64,000 nucleotides of DNA from Aphrocallistes beatrix (GCA_963281255.1 OY725499.1:1434096-1498095), one strand, 5' to 3'; counted from the first letter of the stretch, positions 53,709 through 64,000 are shown. The notes: generated by a model from the sequence alone, not told the origin. Numbers and translations: made by a program.

Positions 53709-56190
53709 AAGTTATATATGCTGCCAGTGTAAGTGAACCTCAAATGAGGATACTAACCGAAAAGAAATCTGGATACTTATTATTATTATTTATTTTCATA
53801 TCAGTTATTTTTATTAAGGATAACCCATTTAAAATCAGATTCGAGATCTACAGATACAAAGTAGTAGTAGTTGAAGACTTCTAAAGAATTACTCAACTCA
53901 ATGATTAAAATTATAGAGGACATAGTCCAACCAATGGCAACACAGTCAGTGTTTTACACACAATTTGCATGCAATGGGTACAACCTGGGATATCAAAATT
54001 TTATGGGGGGCAGTTGCTAGATTACATCTCTCAATTTTATGCTTCGTTGGATTTCTACGGGCGCACTTGAATGAGCAGGATCAAGTGCCTCTCCTTTCCA
54101 CCCTAAATGAAAGAAACCCTGACAGTGATAATATATCTGGCACTTTTTTGAATGTAATAAATAGTAGGTTATATGGTACCAAAAGAGGAGTTTCTTATGT
54201 AATTCAAGGGACAGCGGCAACGCGACACCTTTGCTGCCTGAGCATACATATAAACCTCTGGACTGATTGACAATTGAAAAGTTAGGAAATAACAATTGAT
54301 TAGAAATATATACACTATTATGCTTTAAGTTAATCATCTGTAAGATGGATGATTTTTAATTTTGAATAGTCTTGTTTTTGATAAAGCACTAACTGCGTAA
54401 ACTTTCTTATTCTCAAAGTAAAAATTCCAAAGCCCTTTTGGGGCGCTGAAATCTCCTTCGGGGACTTCTTCGGGGGTTTGGGTTGAGAATTTTGAAAAAG
54501 GTTGGACAATTTTTAACCCAAAACAATTATTTCAAACAATAAACCCAAAACAATGATGAAACCTTAATAAGATATCTATATTCATGAATAAATCACTATT
54601 TCATGAGAAACAAATACCTGCCCATATACCTTAGCTCAGATAGTCTATGATTGTGAATTTATACATATCAACCAAGAATTTTGAAAGAATCGACGATTTT
54701 ATAGCAGTAGATTCAACTAATCACCATTGAATGGATTCTAACATAGAGTATAATGCATTGTATTGGTACTGGAAAATTATTGGCAAAGGTTACCCAATTA
54801 ATTATGCCATGCGTTGTAAATCTGAATTGGATCAAATTGATCTTATACAGTAAACATGTGTATACAACAACATCATATTCTTTATGGTGTTATTTAAATT
54901 ACTTCTCTCACTGCTTGGACGGCTAAAAGGTCATAGAGAATTACCATTTGTTGCTTCCTAACTAATTAACTGTTGCTTCACATCATATACAAAAGGACTT
55001 TAGAGGGATTGATTTTTTAGTAGATTTAAAAAGTCTGATACAACAGGTTGATCATGATTGCAGTTAAAAATTCTTCCATTATTCGAACAAATCTATTTCA
55101 TAATTAGAGGATTGAATAATTTTTAGTTTGCTGATTATACTATTTGTACGTGTAGTGGCCAAATTCTGAAATGAGTGGCTAATTTTTCGTGTGACTTTTC
55201 GTATGGCCAAACCATGAGAGATTAAGGTCTGAAATCCTGGGAATAGGTGCTTTGAGAGTATGGGGCGTGCAACAAAGTGTGCGATTTTTTATCAGACACA
55301 AACGATAGATTGAGACTCTAAACAAGATGTTAACTCAGAATCCATGAATGCAACCCTATCATTTTTTGGCACATAAGGTGCATAAGACAATTTTATAACC
55401 TTCTGCAGTTGCAGTTCTTCATAAATGACATAGCAGTTTTTCAATATTTTATTTTAAAATCAATCATTTAGTTCACACTATACAGTGCAATCCAAATTCT
55501 ATTTTCTTAATTTTACATTACTAACCAGAAGCTAGTTAAAAATGTACTATTAAAATATTCACTCCATTGATCGATCAATAACAACGAAATTAGACTTGTA
55601 AGTATTAATATGAAGTAGAATTGTATAACACAATAATTATTACTAAGCAAAATGAACATGATCATTCATATCCATATAAGGGAAAAATTAAAGATGTTTA
55701 AAACTTAATAACTTCATTAAGAAAAGTGATAGATGAAAAATTTTAAAATATACCTATTCATTATTTAAAAATTTACAATTTACACAATTTGAGTAGGTTT
55801 TAAAAGTGGATTAACTTGAATACGAGAAGATATAGATATTACGTTACTAGAGAGATAAAGTTTATAAGGCATCTCAACACCATTATATATAAATATTATC
55901 ATGATCAGGTAAAAATGACTCATAAATGATTGCATTATGTACCAAAAATATCAAAAAGGTACTCTACTTTGCCTCCACCTTTATCATGCAGGTTATTACA
56001 TAATTACAAACACCAAAACTATGTATACACTCAATCATAGACAGAGCTGGAGCAGTATTATATTACTCATCCAATTGTTGTTGTTCATTCACGTCTATCC
56101 TATTTATCGAGTCATTTAGGGGAAGAAAACAACAGAAGACAAATTCATCAAAGGAGCATTCAGTATCCATTTTCGTATGGTTTATCATAT
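53709..56190. other. About 2.5 kb without a recognised element
   Basis: AT-rich unique-looking sequence. The open frame 53965-54270 has no motif I know. A GC-richer patch at 54430-54475 contains CCTTTTGGGGCGC and CTTCGGGG runs of unknown origin. This is the longest repeat-poor stretch in the window. Confidence 0.3.
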
Positions 56191-56193
56191 AAT

Positions 56194-56353
56194 TTACAGA
56201 CGGATAACGGACACGAATTCCAGAAGGAAGAGATATTCACTACCCTACGCAAGGTCTGGACGAGAACACGCATCATACACGGTATAACACAAGAACCAAG
56301 GAACCAAGGCAGGGTGGAACGTGGTAATGGAGATCATAAGAGGCAGCTGCAAT
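56194..56353 (+). pseudogene. Integrase core fragment of another type
   Basis: LQTDNGHEFQKEEIFTTLRK followed by VWTRTRIIHGITQEPRNQGR and VERGNGDHKRQL carries a catalytic Asp (TDNGHEF) and Glu (RVERGN) of a DDE integrase. The spacing and the W..HG.....QG..ER pattern resemble the KRBA2/SCAND3-like integrases rather than the gypsy ones nearby. Only this core piece remains, ended by a TAG. Confidence 0.65.
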
Positions 56354-56599
56354 AGACAAGTAGGCGAGTGGTTTGAAATTTGTTCAGTGTACTTCAGTGT
56401 ACTAACAATCTAAGTTGACTAATTCACGGACAATAAATGAATTTCTCAAAATATGAAACTAAAATAAAGAATATTTGATAATTCGTTTAGGGACAGAGCA
56501 ATGGTAGAGGTATATAACATAAACAACATTTTAACCACTTTTAGGGATAATATATAGAATCTGCACTAATGTGAAAATTCATCTAACCTCAATTAAGAG

Positions 56600-58298
56600 C
56601 TAAAGACAGGACCTGTTTATTATGTGGGAAAGTTGGCCATTAAGCTAGAGCAGTAGTTCCCAACCTGGGGTCCATGGAACCCTTAGTGGTCCACATAATA
56701 GAGGTAAATTGCTATAGGGAATCCACAGCCAAAAAAGGTCGAAAACCGCTGCGCTAGAGGATGTTTTCATTAGTTCTGTCAGATGTGAGGAAAGAAGGGA
56801 CATGGAAGAAGATATTGCACAAATTCTGTAAACGCAGTAGTAAACGCGATCAAATCGAGTAGTACCACCCTCGTGCGAGTGAAAGCAGGAGTTATTATGA
56901 GAATCAAACTCAATGCTACACCATTTGTAGCAATAATTGACTCTGGAGCTGAGTTCTCGATTATTGATGCTGACACTTTAAAAGAAATAGGAGCACAATA
57001 TACGGCAGTTCAAGGGGATGTACGAGGTCTATGTGCAATGTCAGTGCAAAGATTAAGACATTGAAAATAGAGTCGAAAGCAGGATCAATATTAGAACACG
57101 ACATTATGATATTAGCGAGTCCAGAGCGGAATATCATTTTCTAACCCGTTTTAAAAAGTACAGAATTTGATTGGGAAAGTCAAAGAGTGCGACTTGGGGA
57201 TGAATGATTAGAAACTGAAGCTTCACTTCAGGGGGGAGAGACGTTGTCTCTTTCAGTATTAGTACATAAGATTATGAGGGATACTTTCCGGGGAATCGAC
57301 AGTGAATACGATATTATCCCAGAGTTACAAAAAACGATAAAACAAGTGATTTTAGACATTCTGAATCGTTTTGTGTATTCGGTAGTAATAGAATAGCAGT
57401 TGACTATCGAGAACTGAACACATTGACGAAAAATGATAGTTATTAGATACCAGAATTTAGAGATATTGGTGATAGACTCCATGGAAGTGAATTCTACTCA
57501 ACACTCAATGGAGCAAGCGCGTATTGCTCGATGCCGGTTGAAGAGGAAGAAAACAGCTTTAATAAATCCACTGGACAATATGAGTTTTAAAATGAATTTT
57601 GGGTTAGCAAATTCGCCAGCTACCCCTCAAAGAATTATGGACAAAGTATTCCACAGATGTAGGTCGCATTGCTACCTCGTCGTAGATGACTTTATAGTGA
57701 CTTCGAAAACAATTGAGAATCAACACGATAACCTCGCTGGGACCCTGAATGCTCTGAGGGCTTACAACTAAAAAAGGAAAAAATGCAACTTTGGTTATGG
57801 CCTAAATTAATCCAAGAAGTGATATTGACTTGCAACATTCTCAAAAGTCAGGCTGCAGGATTTACACCTCAAGAAGTATCCTAAGGGGAGCGTCTAAGAA
57901 CTAAAATTGATTCAGCCAAACTGGAGAGAGAACATGCAGAGAATACAAATATCACTGATTGCGTTCAAATAGCGAGCCATAAGAGTAGAGAGATTGATAC
58001 ACATGTGTCGCAACCAATTCATGAAGCACAAGCAAACATGAAGAGATGCAATGATCGGGGGAGAGAAGAGAGTAGAATGAAGGAAGGAGATTGGATTGTG
58101 CCAAAGAAAGATGCTAGAGCAGATTATTTTGCACCTTTATTTGAGTGGCCATTTGTAGTTGTGGAAAGGTGGGGATTTAATGTCAGCGTTCGGAATATAC
58201 ACAGCCATGAATGTCAACGAGAATGCCAGAAAATAGAAGGCCAGTTTAACACAGTTAAAAGTTTAATAGACCGATTAATCAAAATGTGTACACGATAG
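56600..58298 (+). pseudogene. Ty3/gypsy retrotransposon relic: zinc knuckle, protease, RT, integrase C-terminus
   Basis: In order: a CCHC knuckle (CLLCGKVGH, its last Cys after the hAT MITE at 56651); an aspartic protease with VAIIDSGAEFSII (56873-57064); reverse transcriptase blocks VDYRELNTLTKND (about 57400), LHGSEFYSTLNGASAYCSMP (shifted frame) and NFGLANSPAT through CYLVVDDFIV, where VVDD is the YxDD active-site position; then, after a deletion of RNase H and the integrase core, GFTPQEV and RMKEGDWIVPKKDA followed by FEWPFVVVERWG, the integrase C-terminal region (57865-58298). No LTRs were found. Many stops and frameshifts; inactive. Confidence 0.85.
56651..56751. mobile_element. 101-bp hAT MITE inside the gag zinc knuckle
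   Basis: Ends CAGTAGTTCCCAACC and GGTCGAAAACCGCTG are imperfect inverted repeats, flanked by AGCTAGAG and CGCTAGAG (7 of 8 bases duplicated). It separates the His and last Cys codons of the CCHC motif; excision restores the H-x4-C spacing. Confidence 0.8.
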
Positions 58299-58374
58299 AC
58301 CTTTGAAATGTATTATTACCATATACAAATATGACAAATATCAGTTATGAGTAATCCTTTTTCGAATATAAATG

Positions 58375-58600
58375 TATCATATATGAAGAATATTAATATA
58401 CACAGCCTATTAAAGTTTTAGGCATTTATCAACTAAAATTGTTGAGCTTTAGTCGAAAAACTGGAATTTCAAATTATAAAAGTGTGATAATGACGTCATA
58501 ATACCATAATGAATCGACATTTTCATCGGAGGTTAGAATTTAGTGGAGACTTAGCTAGAAGACAGCAACATGTCAAAAATGAATCTTCTGTGTAGGGAAG
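58375..58600 (+). repeat. Family I repeat, diverged tail half
   Basis: TTAATATACACAGCCTATTA to CAACATGTCAAAAATGAATC and GGAAGGCATTCC follow the family I order but with many changes. One TGACGTCA octamer (near 58493). Confidence 0.7.
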
Positions 58601-58700
58601 GCATTCCGGAACTGGACAAAAAAACAAAGCAAAAAAATTGTACGGTTTTTATGCTAACCGTTTACTTGCTCTTTCATTTATTCCTCGTATTTTACTTGCT

Positions 58701-59177
58701 ACAAGCGCGCTTCGCTTGCTTGCGCTGCGCGGCTGGCAGACACTCCCTTCGGTCGCCTGAGGTCACATTGGTTAATTACAGGGGAGATAGCATCTCTAAA
58801 TATGTCTGTCCTACTGTGATAATCGATATCACTCAAAAAATCACCAAATTTGTCAATTAAAAATTTTTTGATGCATAATGATGACGTCATAACAAAGTGA
58901 TGACTCATCATTTTTTGACGATAGTTGTATCATATGTGAGGCATGTTAGTATACATATTCTATTAAAATTTCAGCCTTCTATCTCCTATAATGGCTGAGT
59001 TATGCCCGAATAACTGTGTTGCTTAACTTTTAAAAAGGTGACAATGGCGTCATAATTCCATGATGAGTCGACATTTTGCTCTGAGCTCAGAACTTACTGG
59101 AGCCATAGCCAAAAGACTCCCACATGCCAAAAATCAGCTTTCTGCGCCTGGCAGTTTCTTCAATCAATTTGTAACAG
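58701..59177 (+). repeat. Family I repeat, reference copy
   Basis: Typical layout. (1) Head ACAAGCGCGCTTCGCTTGCT with GCGCTGCGCGGC; in most copies the hairpin GGCGGACACTTTGTGTCCGC follows, here shortened. (2) CCCTTCGGTCGCCTG. (3) GGGAGATARCATCTCTAAAT. (4) ATCACCAAATTTGTCAATT. (5) ATGATGACGTCATAAC with GTGATGAGTCATCA (here GACTCA). (6) ATTTCAGCCTTCTATCTCC. (7) GACAATGACGTCATAATTCC (here TGGCGTCA) with GATGAGTCGACATTTT. (8) GAGCCATAGCCAAAAGACTC and CCCACATGCCAAAAATCAGC. (9) tail TTTCTTCAATCAATTCGTTA, then a TA repeat. No coding capacity. Class unproven; the hairpin near one end and TA-repeat flanks recall Helitron-related non-autonomous elements. Confidence 0.92.
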
Positions 59178-59448
59178 ATAGATATATATATATAAACAAA
59201 TATTAATCGAGTTTTAATAGTAAGGATTATTTTTTGATCATATAGTTTAGGCAGGGGGAAGAAATTCTTGATCGTGTAGTTCTAAAAATTAAAACATAAC
59301 TAAAAATATACATATCGCAGACATTAAGAAATGATATCATCCTAACCACAAGCAACAACTTCTTATATCCTTACTATTAAAACTCGATGAATGTTTACAT
59401 ATTTGATATTTATATATGTAACGAATTGATTGAAAAAACTGCCATACA

Positions 59449-59750
59449 CAGAATTTTGATTCGCCCGGATCTTAGAATTTGCCCGTATCTCGGAAATAAC
59501 AATATATTCATTGTATTGCCCAAGTCGAGTATATAAACTTGGAATTGCATCAAGTTCTCGTAAATCCATACTATTACTAATAACTATTGCTTATTTAATA
59601 TTCACCCTTGAATTATTCCACTCTATTTACTTACACAAACTGGATTTCTAAAGATGGGACTAAATTTCTGAGATACGGGCATTATACTTGAAAGATGGGT
59701 GCGCGGTTAAGGGAGGTGCCAGTATCTTGGAGGTCCGGATTTCAGAGGTT

Positions 59751-59752
<2 letters not shown>
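59449..59752. mobile_element. Relative of the 9854 pogo-like MITE
   Basis: The right end GGAGGTCCGGATTTCAGAGG plus TTAGACTATA mirrors the 9854 end, and GCCCGTATCTCGG near 59491 mirrors GAGATACGGGCAT near 59672. The left end is degraded where it meets a truncated family I tail. Confidence 0.55.

Positions 59753-59753
<1 letters not shown>

Positions 59754-59826
<73 letters not shown>
59754..59826. repeat. (TA)n microsatellite, about 35 units
   Basis: The longest uninterrupted TA repeat of the window. It lies just before a family I head, as shorter ones do at nearly all other copies. Confidence 0.97.
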
Positions 59827-59827
<1 letters not shown>

Positions 59828-59834
59828 TATATAT

Positions 59835-60327
59835 ACAAGCGGCTTCGCTTGGTTGCGCTGCGCGGCAGGCGGACACAAAGTGTCCGCCAGATGCACCCTT
59901 TGGGCGCCTGGGACCACATTGATTAATCATAAGTGAGATAACATCTCAAAATACGTCCGTCCAATTGTTTTAATAGATATCACCCGAAAAGTCACCAAAT
60001 TTGTCAATTTTGAAAATTTTGAAAATTTTGTTTGAATGAGTGATCATTTTTGGATAATACTACTAGTTGCAACATATGTGAGGTATATTTATATACACAT
60101 TCTATTACAATTTCATCCTTCTATCACCCAAAATGGCGGTTGTTATAGGAGTTATATTCAAAACTTTTTATTTTCTAAACATAAAAAAGGTGACAATGAC
60201 GTCATAGTTCGATGATGAGTTGAAATTTTCGTCTGAGGTCAGAACTTAGTGGAGCCATTGCAAAAAGACTTATTCATGCCAAAAATCACCTTTCTGCGCC
60301 CGGCAGTTTCTTCAATCAATTCGTTAC
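59835..60327 (+). repeat. Family I repeat, full length but diverged body
   Basis: Head with hairpin GGCGGACACAAAGTGTCCGC in the opposite loop orientation (AAA instead of TTT). The head-side CRE block is replaced by TTTGTTTGAATGAGTGATC; the tail-side octamer near 60197 is intact. Confidence 0.9.
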
Positions 60328-60350
60328 ATATATATATATATATATATATA

Positions 60351-60553
60351 TGTAAAAGCGCGCTTCGCTTGCTTGCGCTACGTAGCAGGCGGACACTTTG
60401 AGGGCGCCTGGGGTCACATTGATTAATTATGAGGGAGATAACAACCCTTAATACGCCTGTCCTACAGCTATAATCGATACCGCAAGAAAAATCACCAAAT
60501 TTACCGATTTAAAAAATTTTGATGTACAATGATGACGTCATCATTTTTTGCTG
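60351..60553 (+). repeat. Family I repeat, head half truncated at the CRE
   Basis: Normal head with shortened hairpin, ending at GATGACGTCATCATTTTTTG where the next copy's head begins. One copy is therefore broken exactly inside its CRE/AP-1 block. Confidence 0.88.
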
Positions 60554-61343
60554 ACAAGCGCGCTTCGCTTGCTTGTGCTGCGCGGCTGGCGGACACTTTG
60601 TGTCCGCCATCACATTGATTGATTAAAATGGAAATATCGTATTGCTTCGAAAAAGCGCCCCGGCGCATATTTATTTCGTGCACCCTTTAGACCCGGCGCT
60701 TATTTTTTTCATTCGCTATTTTTACCCGGCGCTCTATTTTTTGTTTACTACATTGACTGGCACTTTAATTTTTGTCACTACTGAGAATGTTAATTCTATT
60801 AAAAAAGGATAATGTAATGTCAAAAAGCACTTGTATCTATGCCACGACTGAGAATACTAGTTTGATATGCTGTTCAGAGAACTAAAATGCCCCGGCGAAT
60901 TATTCGAGCCCCGGCGCTTATTCAAGCACCGGTGCTTATTCAGGGAAATACGGTAACATCTCTAAATAAGTCTGTCCTAATGCAAATAATCGATAGCGGA
61001 CGAAAAATCAGCAAAATTGTCAATTTTTAAAATTTTGAATAGTAATGATGACGTCATAACAAAGTGATGAGTCATCACTTTTGATGATAGTTGAATCATA
61101 TGCGAGGTATGTTAGTATACAGATTCTGTTAAAATTTCAGCCTTCTATCACTTAGAATGGCTGAGTTATGCTCGAATAACTGTATTGTTTAGCTTTTAAA
61201 AATGTGACAATGACGTCATAATTCCATGATGAGTAGACATTTTGCTCTGAGCTCAGAACTTACTGGAGCCATAGCCAAAAGACTCCCACATGCCAAAAAT
61301 CAGCTTTCTGTACCCGGGAGTTTCTTCAATCAATTCGTTACAG
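60554..61343 (+). repeat. Family I repeat split by a TA-flanked MITE
   Basis: Head and hairpin (GGCGGACACTTTGTGTCCGC) are followed by GATTAAAATGGAAATA, the MITE, and then ACATCTCTAAATA, which together restore the GGGAGATAACATCTC block. Both CRE octamers are intact (near 61047 and 61212). Confidence 0.9.
60637..60953. mobile_element. TA-flanked MITE with AAGCGCCGGGG repeats, copy 2
   Basis: Left end TCGTATTGCTTCGAAAAAGC, right end GCTTATTCAGGGAAATACGG, with TA at 60635-60636 and 60954-60955. Same family as 35328-35669, in the opposite orientation. It was inserted at a TA inside a family I copy, so it is younger than that copy. Confidence 0.88.
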
Positions 61344-61420
61344 ATATATATATATATATCCATACTATTAAAACTCGATTAATCATCCTTACTATTAAAA
61401 CTCGATTATTGTTTATATAT

Positions 61421-61912
61421 ACAAGCGCGCTTCGCTTGCTTGCGCTGCGCGGCTGGCGGACACTTTGTGTCCGCCGGAGGCTCCCTTCGGTCACCTGGAG
61501 GTGACATTGGTTAATTAAACGGGAGATATCATATCTAAGTGTGTCCATCTTAGTTTTAAAATCGAAATCACTCGAAAAATCACCAAATTTGTCAATTTAA
61601 AAATTTTGATGCGTAATGATGACGTCATAACAAGTGATGAGTCATTATTTTTCGAAAGTCGCATCATATGTGAGGTATGTTAGTATACAGATTCTATTAA
61701 AATTTCAGCCTTCTATCTCCTATAATGGCTGAGTTATGCCTGAATAACTGTGTTGCTTAACTTTTAAAAATGTGACAATGACGTCATAATTCTATGATGA
61801 GTCGACGTTTTGCTCTGAACTCAGAACATACTGGAGCCATAGCCAAAAAACTCCCACATGCCAAAAATCAGCCTTCTGCGCCCGGCAGTTTCTTCAATCA
61901 ATTCGTTACAGA
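61421..61912 (+). repeat. Family I repeat, full length, both CRE octamers intact
   Basis: Head with complete hairpin, TGACGTCA at about 61620 and 61779, and a normal tail. Preceded by two consecutive forward 26-bp motifs (61359, 61383). Confidence 0.93.
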
Positions 61913-61938
61913 TATATATATATATATATATCCTTACT

Positions 61939-61967
61939 CATAGCCTACTCTATTAGAGTAGGCTATG
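61939..61967. mobile_element. 29-bp insertion made only of P-like ends, with 7-bp duplication
   Basis: CATAGCCTACTCTATTAGAG plus TAGGCTATG: two P-like termini joined back to back. CCTTACT is duplicated at 61932-61938 and 61968-61974, and removing the insert restores a perfect 26-bp motif. It has no interior at all. Confidence 0.88.
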
Positions 61968-61994
61968 CCTTACTATTAAAACTCGATTATTGTG

Positions 61995-62032
<38 letters not shown>

Positions 62033-62036
<4 letters not shown>

Positions 62037-62525
62037 ACGAATTGATTGAAGAAACTGCATGGCGCAGAAGGCTGATTTTTGGCATGTGGGAGTCTTTTGG
62101 CTATGGCTCCAGTAAGTTCTGAGTTCAGAGCAAAATGTCGACTCATCATGGAATTATGACGTCATTGTCACCTTTTTAAAAGTTAAGCAACACAGTTATT
62201 CGGGCATAACTCAGCCATTATAGGAGATAGAAGGCTGAAATTTTAATAGAATATGTATACTAACATACCTCACATATGATACAACCATCATCAAAAAATG
62301 ATGACTCATCACTTTGTTATGACGTCATCATTAATCATCAAAATTTTAAAAATTGACAAATTTGGTGACTTTTCGAGTGAAATCGATTAGAACAGTAGGA
62401 CAGACGTATTCAGAGATGTTATCTCCATTATAATTAACCAAGTCACCTCTAGGCGACTGAAGGGAGCCTCTGGCGGACACAAAGTGTCCGCCAGCCGCGC
62501 AGCGCAAGCAAGCGAAGCGCGCTTG
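62033..62525 (-). repeat. Family I repeat, full length, both CRE octamers intact
   Basis: From TGTAACGAATTGATTGAAGA to GAAGCGCGCTTGTA. A (TA)n tract of about 36 bp precedes it. Octamers near 62158 and 62320. Confidence 0.93.
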
Positions 62526-62563
62526 TATATACTATGTGTGTATGTGTGTGTATATATATATCT

Positions 62564-63059
62564 CTGTAACGAATTGATTGAAGAAACTGTCAGGCACAGA
62601 AAGCTGATTTTTGGCATGTGGGAGTCTTTTGGCTATGGCTCCAGTAAGTTCTGAGCTCAGACAAAAAATGTCCACTCATTATGGAATTATGACGTCATTG
62701 TCACATTTTTAAAAGTTAAGCAATACAGTTATTCGAGCATAACTCAGCCATTATAGGAGATAGAATGCTGAAATTTTAATAAAATCTGTATACTAACATG
62801 CGTCACATATGATGCAACTATCACCAAAAAATGATGACTCATCACTTTGTTATGACGTCATCATTAATCATCAAATTTTAAATATTGACAAATTTGGTGA
62901 TTTTTAGAGTGATATCGATTTTAAAACTAAGATGGACACATTTAGATATGATATCTCCCGTTTAATTAACCAAAGGCACTTCCAGGCGACCGAAGGGAGC
63001 CTCTGGCGGACACAAAGTGTCCGCCAGCCGCGCAGCGCAAGCAAGCGAAGCGCACTTGT
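62564..63059 (-). repeat. Family I repeat, full length, both CRE octamers intact
   Basis: Same orientation as the previous copy, about 40 bp of TG/TA-rich sequence between them, making a tandem pair. Octamers near 62689 and 62852. A reversed, mutated 26-bp motif follows at 63093. Confidence 0.93.
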
Positions 63060-63115
63060 ATATATATATATACACACAAACAAACAAATATTAATCGAAT
63101 TTTAATTGCAAGGAT

Positions 63116-63356
63116 TGTTATATCACTTGTGAAGTGTATTAATGTACACATTTTATAAAAATTTAAGCCTTCTATCATTTAAAATGACTGAGTGATGGTC
63201 GAAAAGCTAAAAAAGGTGACAATGACGTCATAATTCCATGGCATATGAGTCGACATTTCCGTCTGAGCTCAGAACTTAATGGAGTCACAGCCAAAAGACT
63301 CCCACATGCCAAAAATCAGCTTTTTGTGCTTGGCAGTTTCTAAAATAATTATTTCA
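63116..63356 (+). repeat. Family I repeat, tail half
   Basis: Starts at the TGAAGTGTATTAATGTACAC block and ends CTTGGCAGTTTCTAAAATAA, where the terminal AATCAATTCG is lost. One CRE octamer near 63224. Confidence 0.85.
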
Positions 63357-63757
63357 TAAAAGGGCAGTGGGTTATTAATTATTTTACTTGATATGGGTAG
63401 TTGCAGTATATTTACAGTTGTATTATAATATTGATATCAAAGTAAACTTATCTAACCAATCCCTAGTCAAAGTCCACTAATCAGCACAATTGTTCTACTC
63501 TATAGAATGCAATGGTCTATCGTATCCACTTTTTGATTAATCGATCTATTAAAATTTGAAATGTGTTAAAACTGGCCTTCCCGATGCCATACACGGACGT
63601 GTATTAAGGTCATGATTTCGGATACGGGAACTCTGATATGTTTATATGCTGGCAATGGGAAAAAAACTTTTTGATATATTTTGTGAAATCACCTAACTAT
63701 ATACTAGTTCATATTTGGCCATAGTCCATTTGAGCACGCCAGTGCCTTTAGTAAAGT
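63357..63757. other. Nothing recognised
   Basis: AT-rich spacer without supported features. Confidence 0.3.
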
Positions 63758-64000
63758 ACAAGCGCGCTTCGCTTGGTTGCGCTGCGCGGCTGACGGACAC
63801 TTTGTATCCGCCGGAGGCGCCTATAGTCACCATTGATTAATTATATGGGAGATAACATCTCTAAATACGTCTGTGCTACTGTTATAATCGATATCTCACG
63901 AAAAATCACGAAATTTGTCAATTTTTACAATTTTGATGCATAATGATGACGTCATAACAGAATGATGAGCTATCATTTTTTGATGATAGTAGCATCATTT
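63758..64000 (+). repeat. Family I repeat, cut by the window end
   Basis: Normal head with hairpin (one change, TTTGTATCCGCC), body to GATAGTAGCATCAT. Head-side CRE intact near 63948; the copy continues beyond the window. Confidence 0.92.

Noticed and set aside
53965..54270. 101-codon open frame as a gene
   Set aside because: No motif, no splice-site support, and an overlapping frame of similar length exists on the other strand.
59688..59936. Overlapping open frames of Tyr-Ile repeats
   Set aside because: They are translations of the (TA)n microsatellite and the family I head, not genes.
61226..61504. Recurring open frames such as SALRLLALRGWRTLCVRRR and MMSRHFALSSELSGAIAKRLPHA
   Set aside because: These recur because the family I head and tail recur; both strands are open by chance, and the supposed peptides contain frameshifts between copies, so no protein is being conserved.

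Overview
The window is an AT-rich stretch of an animal nuclear genome with a 200-N assembly gap at 49745-49944. Spliceosomal-type introns, Tc1/mariner, pogo-like, P-like (THAP), hAT and Ty3/gypsy remnants, and the absence of bacterial gene organisation all point to an invertebrate metazoan. A transposon-rich arthropod such as a crustacean is a guess; no host gene here is recognisable enough to name the species. Apart from one tentative three-exon model on the minus strand (41369-37065), essentially everything that can be read is mobile-element material. No tRNA, rRNA or CRISPR array was seen.

Layout. 0.1-2.2 kb: a decayed zinc-finger-containing protein of a repetitive, unnamed family, cut by a MITE. 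3.2-4.4 and 11.9-13.3 kb: two related Tc1-type DD34E elements, both broken. 4.7-8.4 kb: hAT, Tc1 and gypsy scraps plus a hAT MITE with a perfect 8-bp target duplication. 8.5-15.1 kb: a run of copies of a ~480-bp repeat ('family I'), with MITEs and palindromes nested in it. 15.1-17.2 kb: gypsy integrase and Tc1 remnants. 17.8-27.4 kb: two divergent copies of an intron-containing integrase gene (Ginger-like) flanking P-like elements and a 1.38-kb palindrome. 30-36.3 kb: a decayed Tc1/mariner gene, then one DD37E element inserted inside a second DD37E element, then MITEs. 37-46 kb: the tentative host gene and a second repeat family ('family II') that shares both ends with family I. 46-50.7 kb: nested MITEs, a 954-bp near-perfect palindrome and a mariner gene split by a 318-bp foldback. 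50.8-53.2 kb: a P-like element with THAP-type transposase remains, a TIR and a 7-bp target duplication. 56.2-58.3 kb: gypsy gag/protease/RT/integrase remains. 58.4-64 kb: about eight family I copies nearly head to tail.

How the parts relate. Many insertions can be dated against each other because the target site is intact on both sides. The P-like ends (CATAGCCTACT) link an element with transposase remains to several non-coding relatives, three of them with 7-bp target duplications. Two palindromic foldbacks carry 9- and 10-bp duplications, as Mutator-like elements do. Family I is the dominant repeat: each copy has a GC-rich hairpin head, a TA-rich boundary and usually one or two perfect TGACGTCA (CRE) octamers with AP-1-like sites, so the repeat scatters bZIP-type sites across the region.

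All calls were made by eye from the sequence; family names rest on remembered motifs, not on searches.
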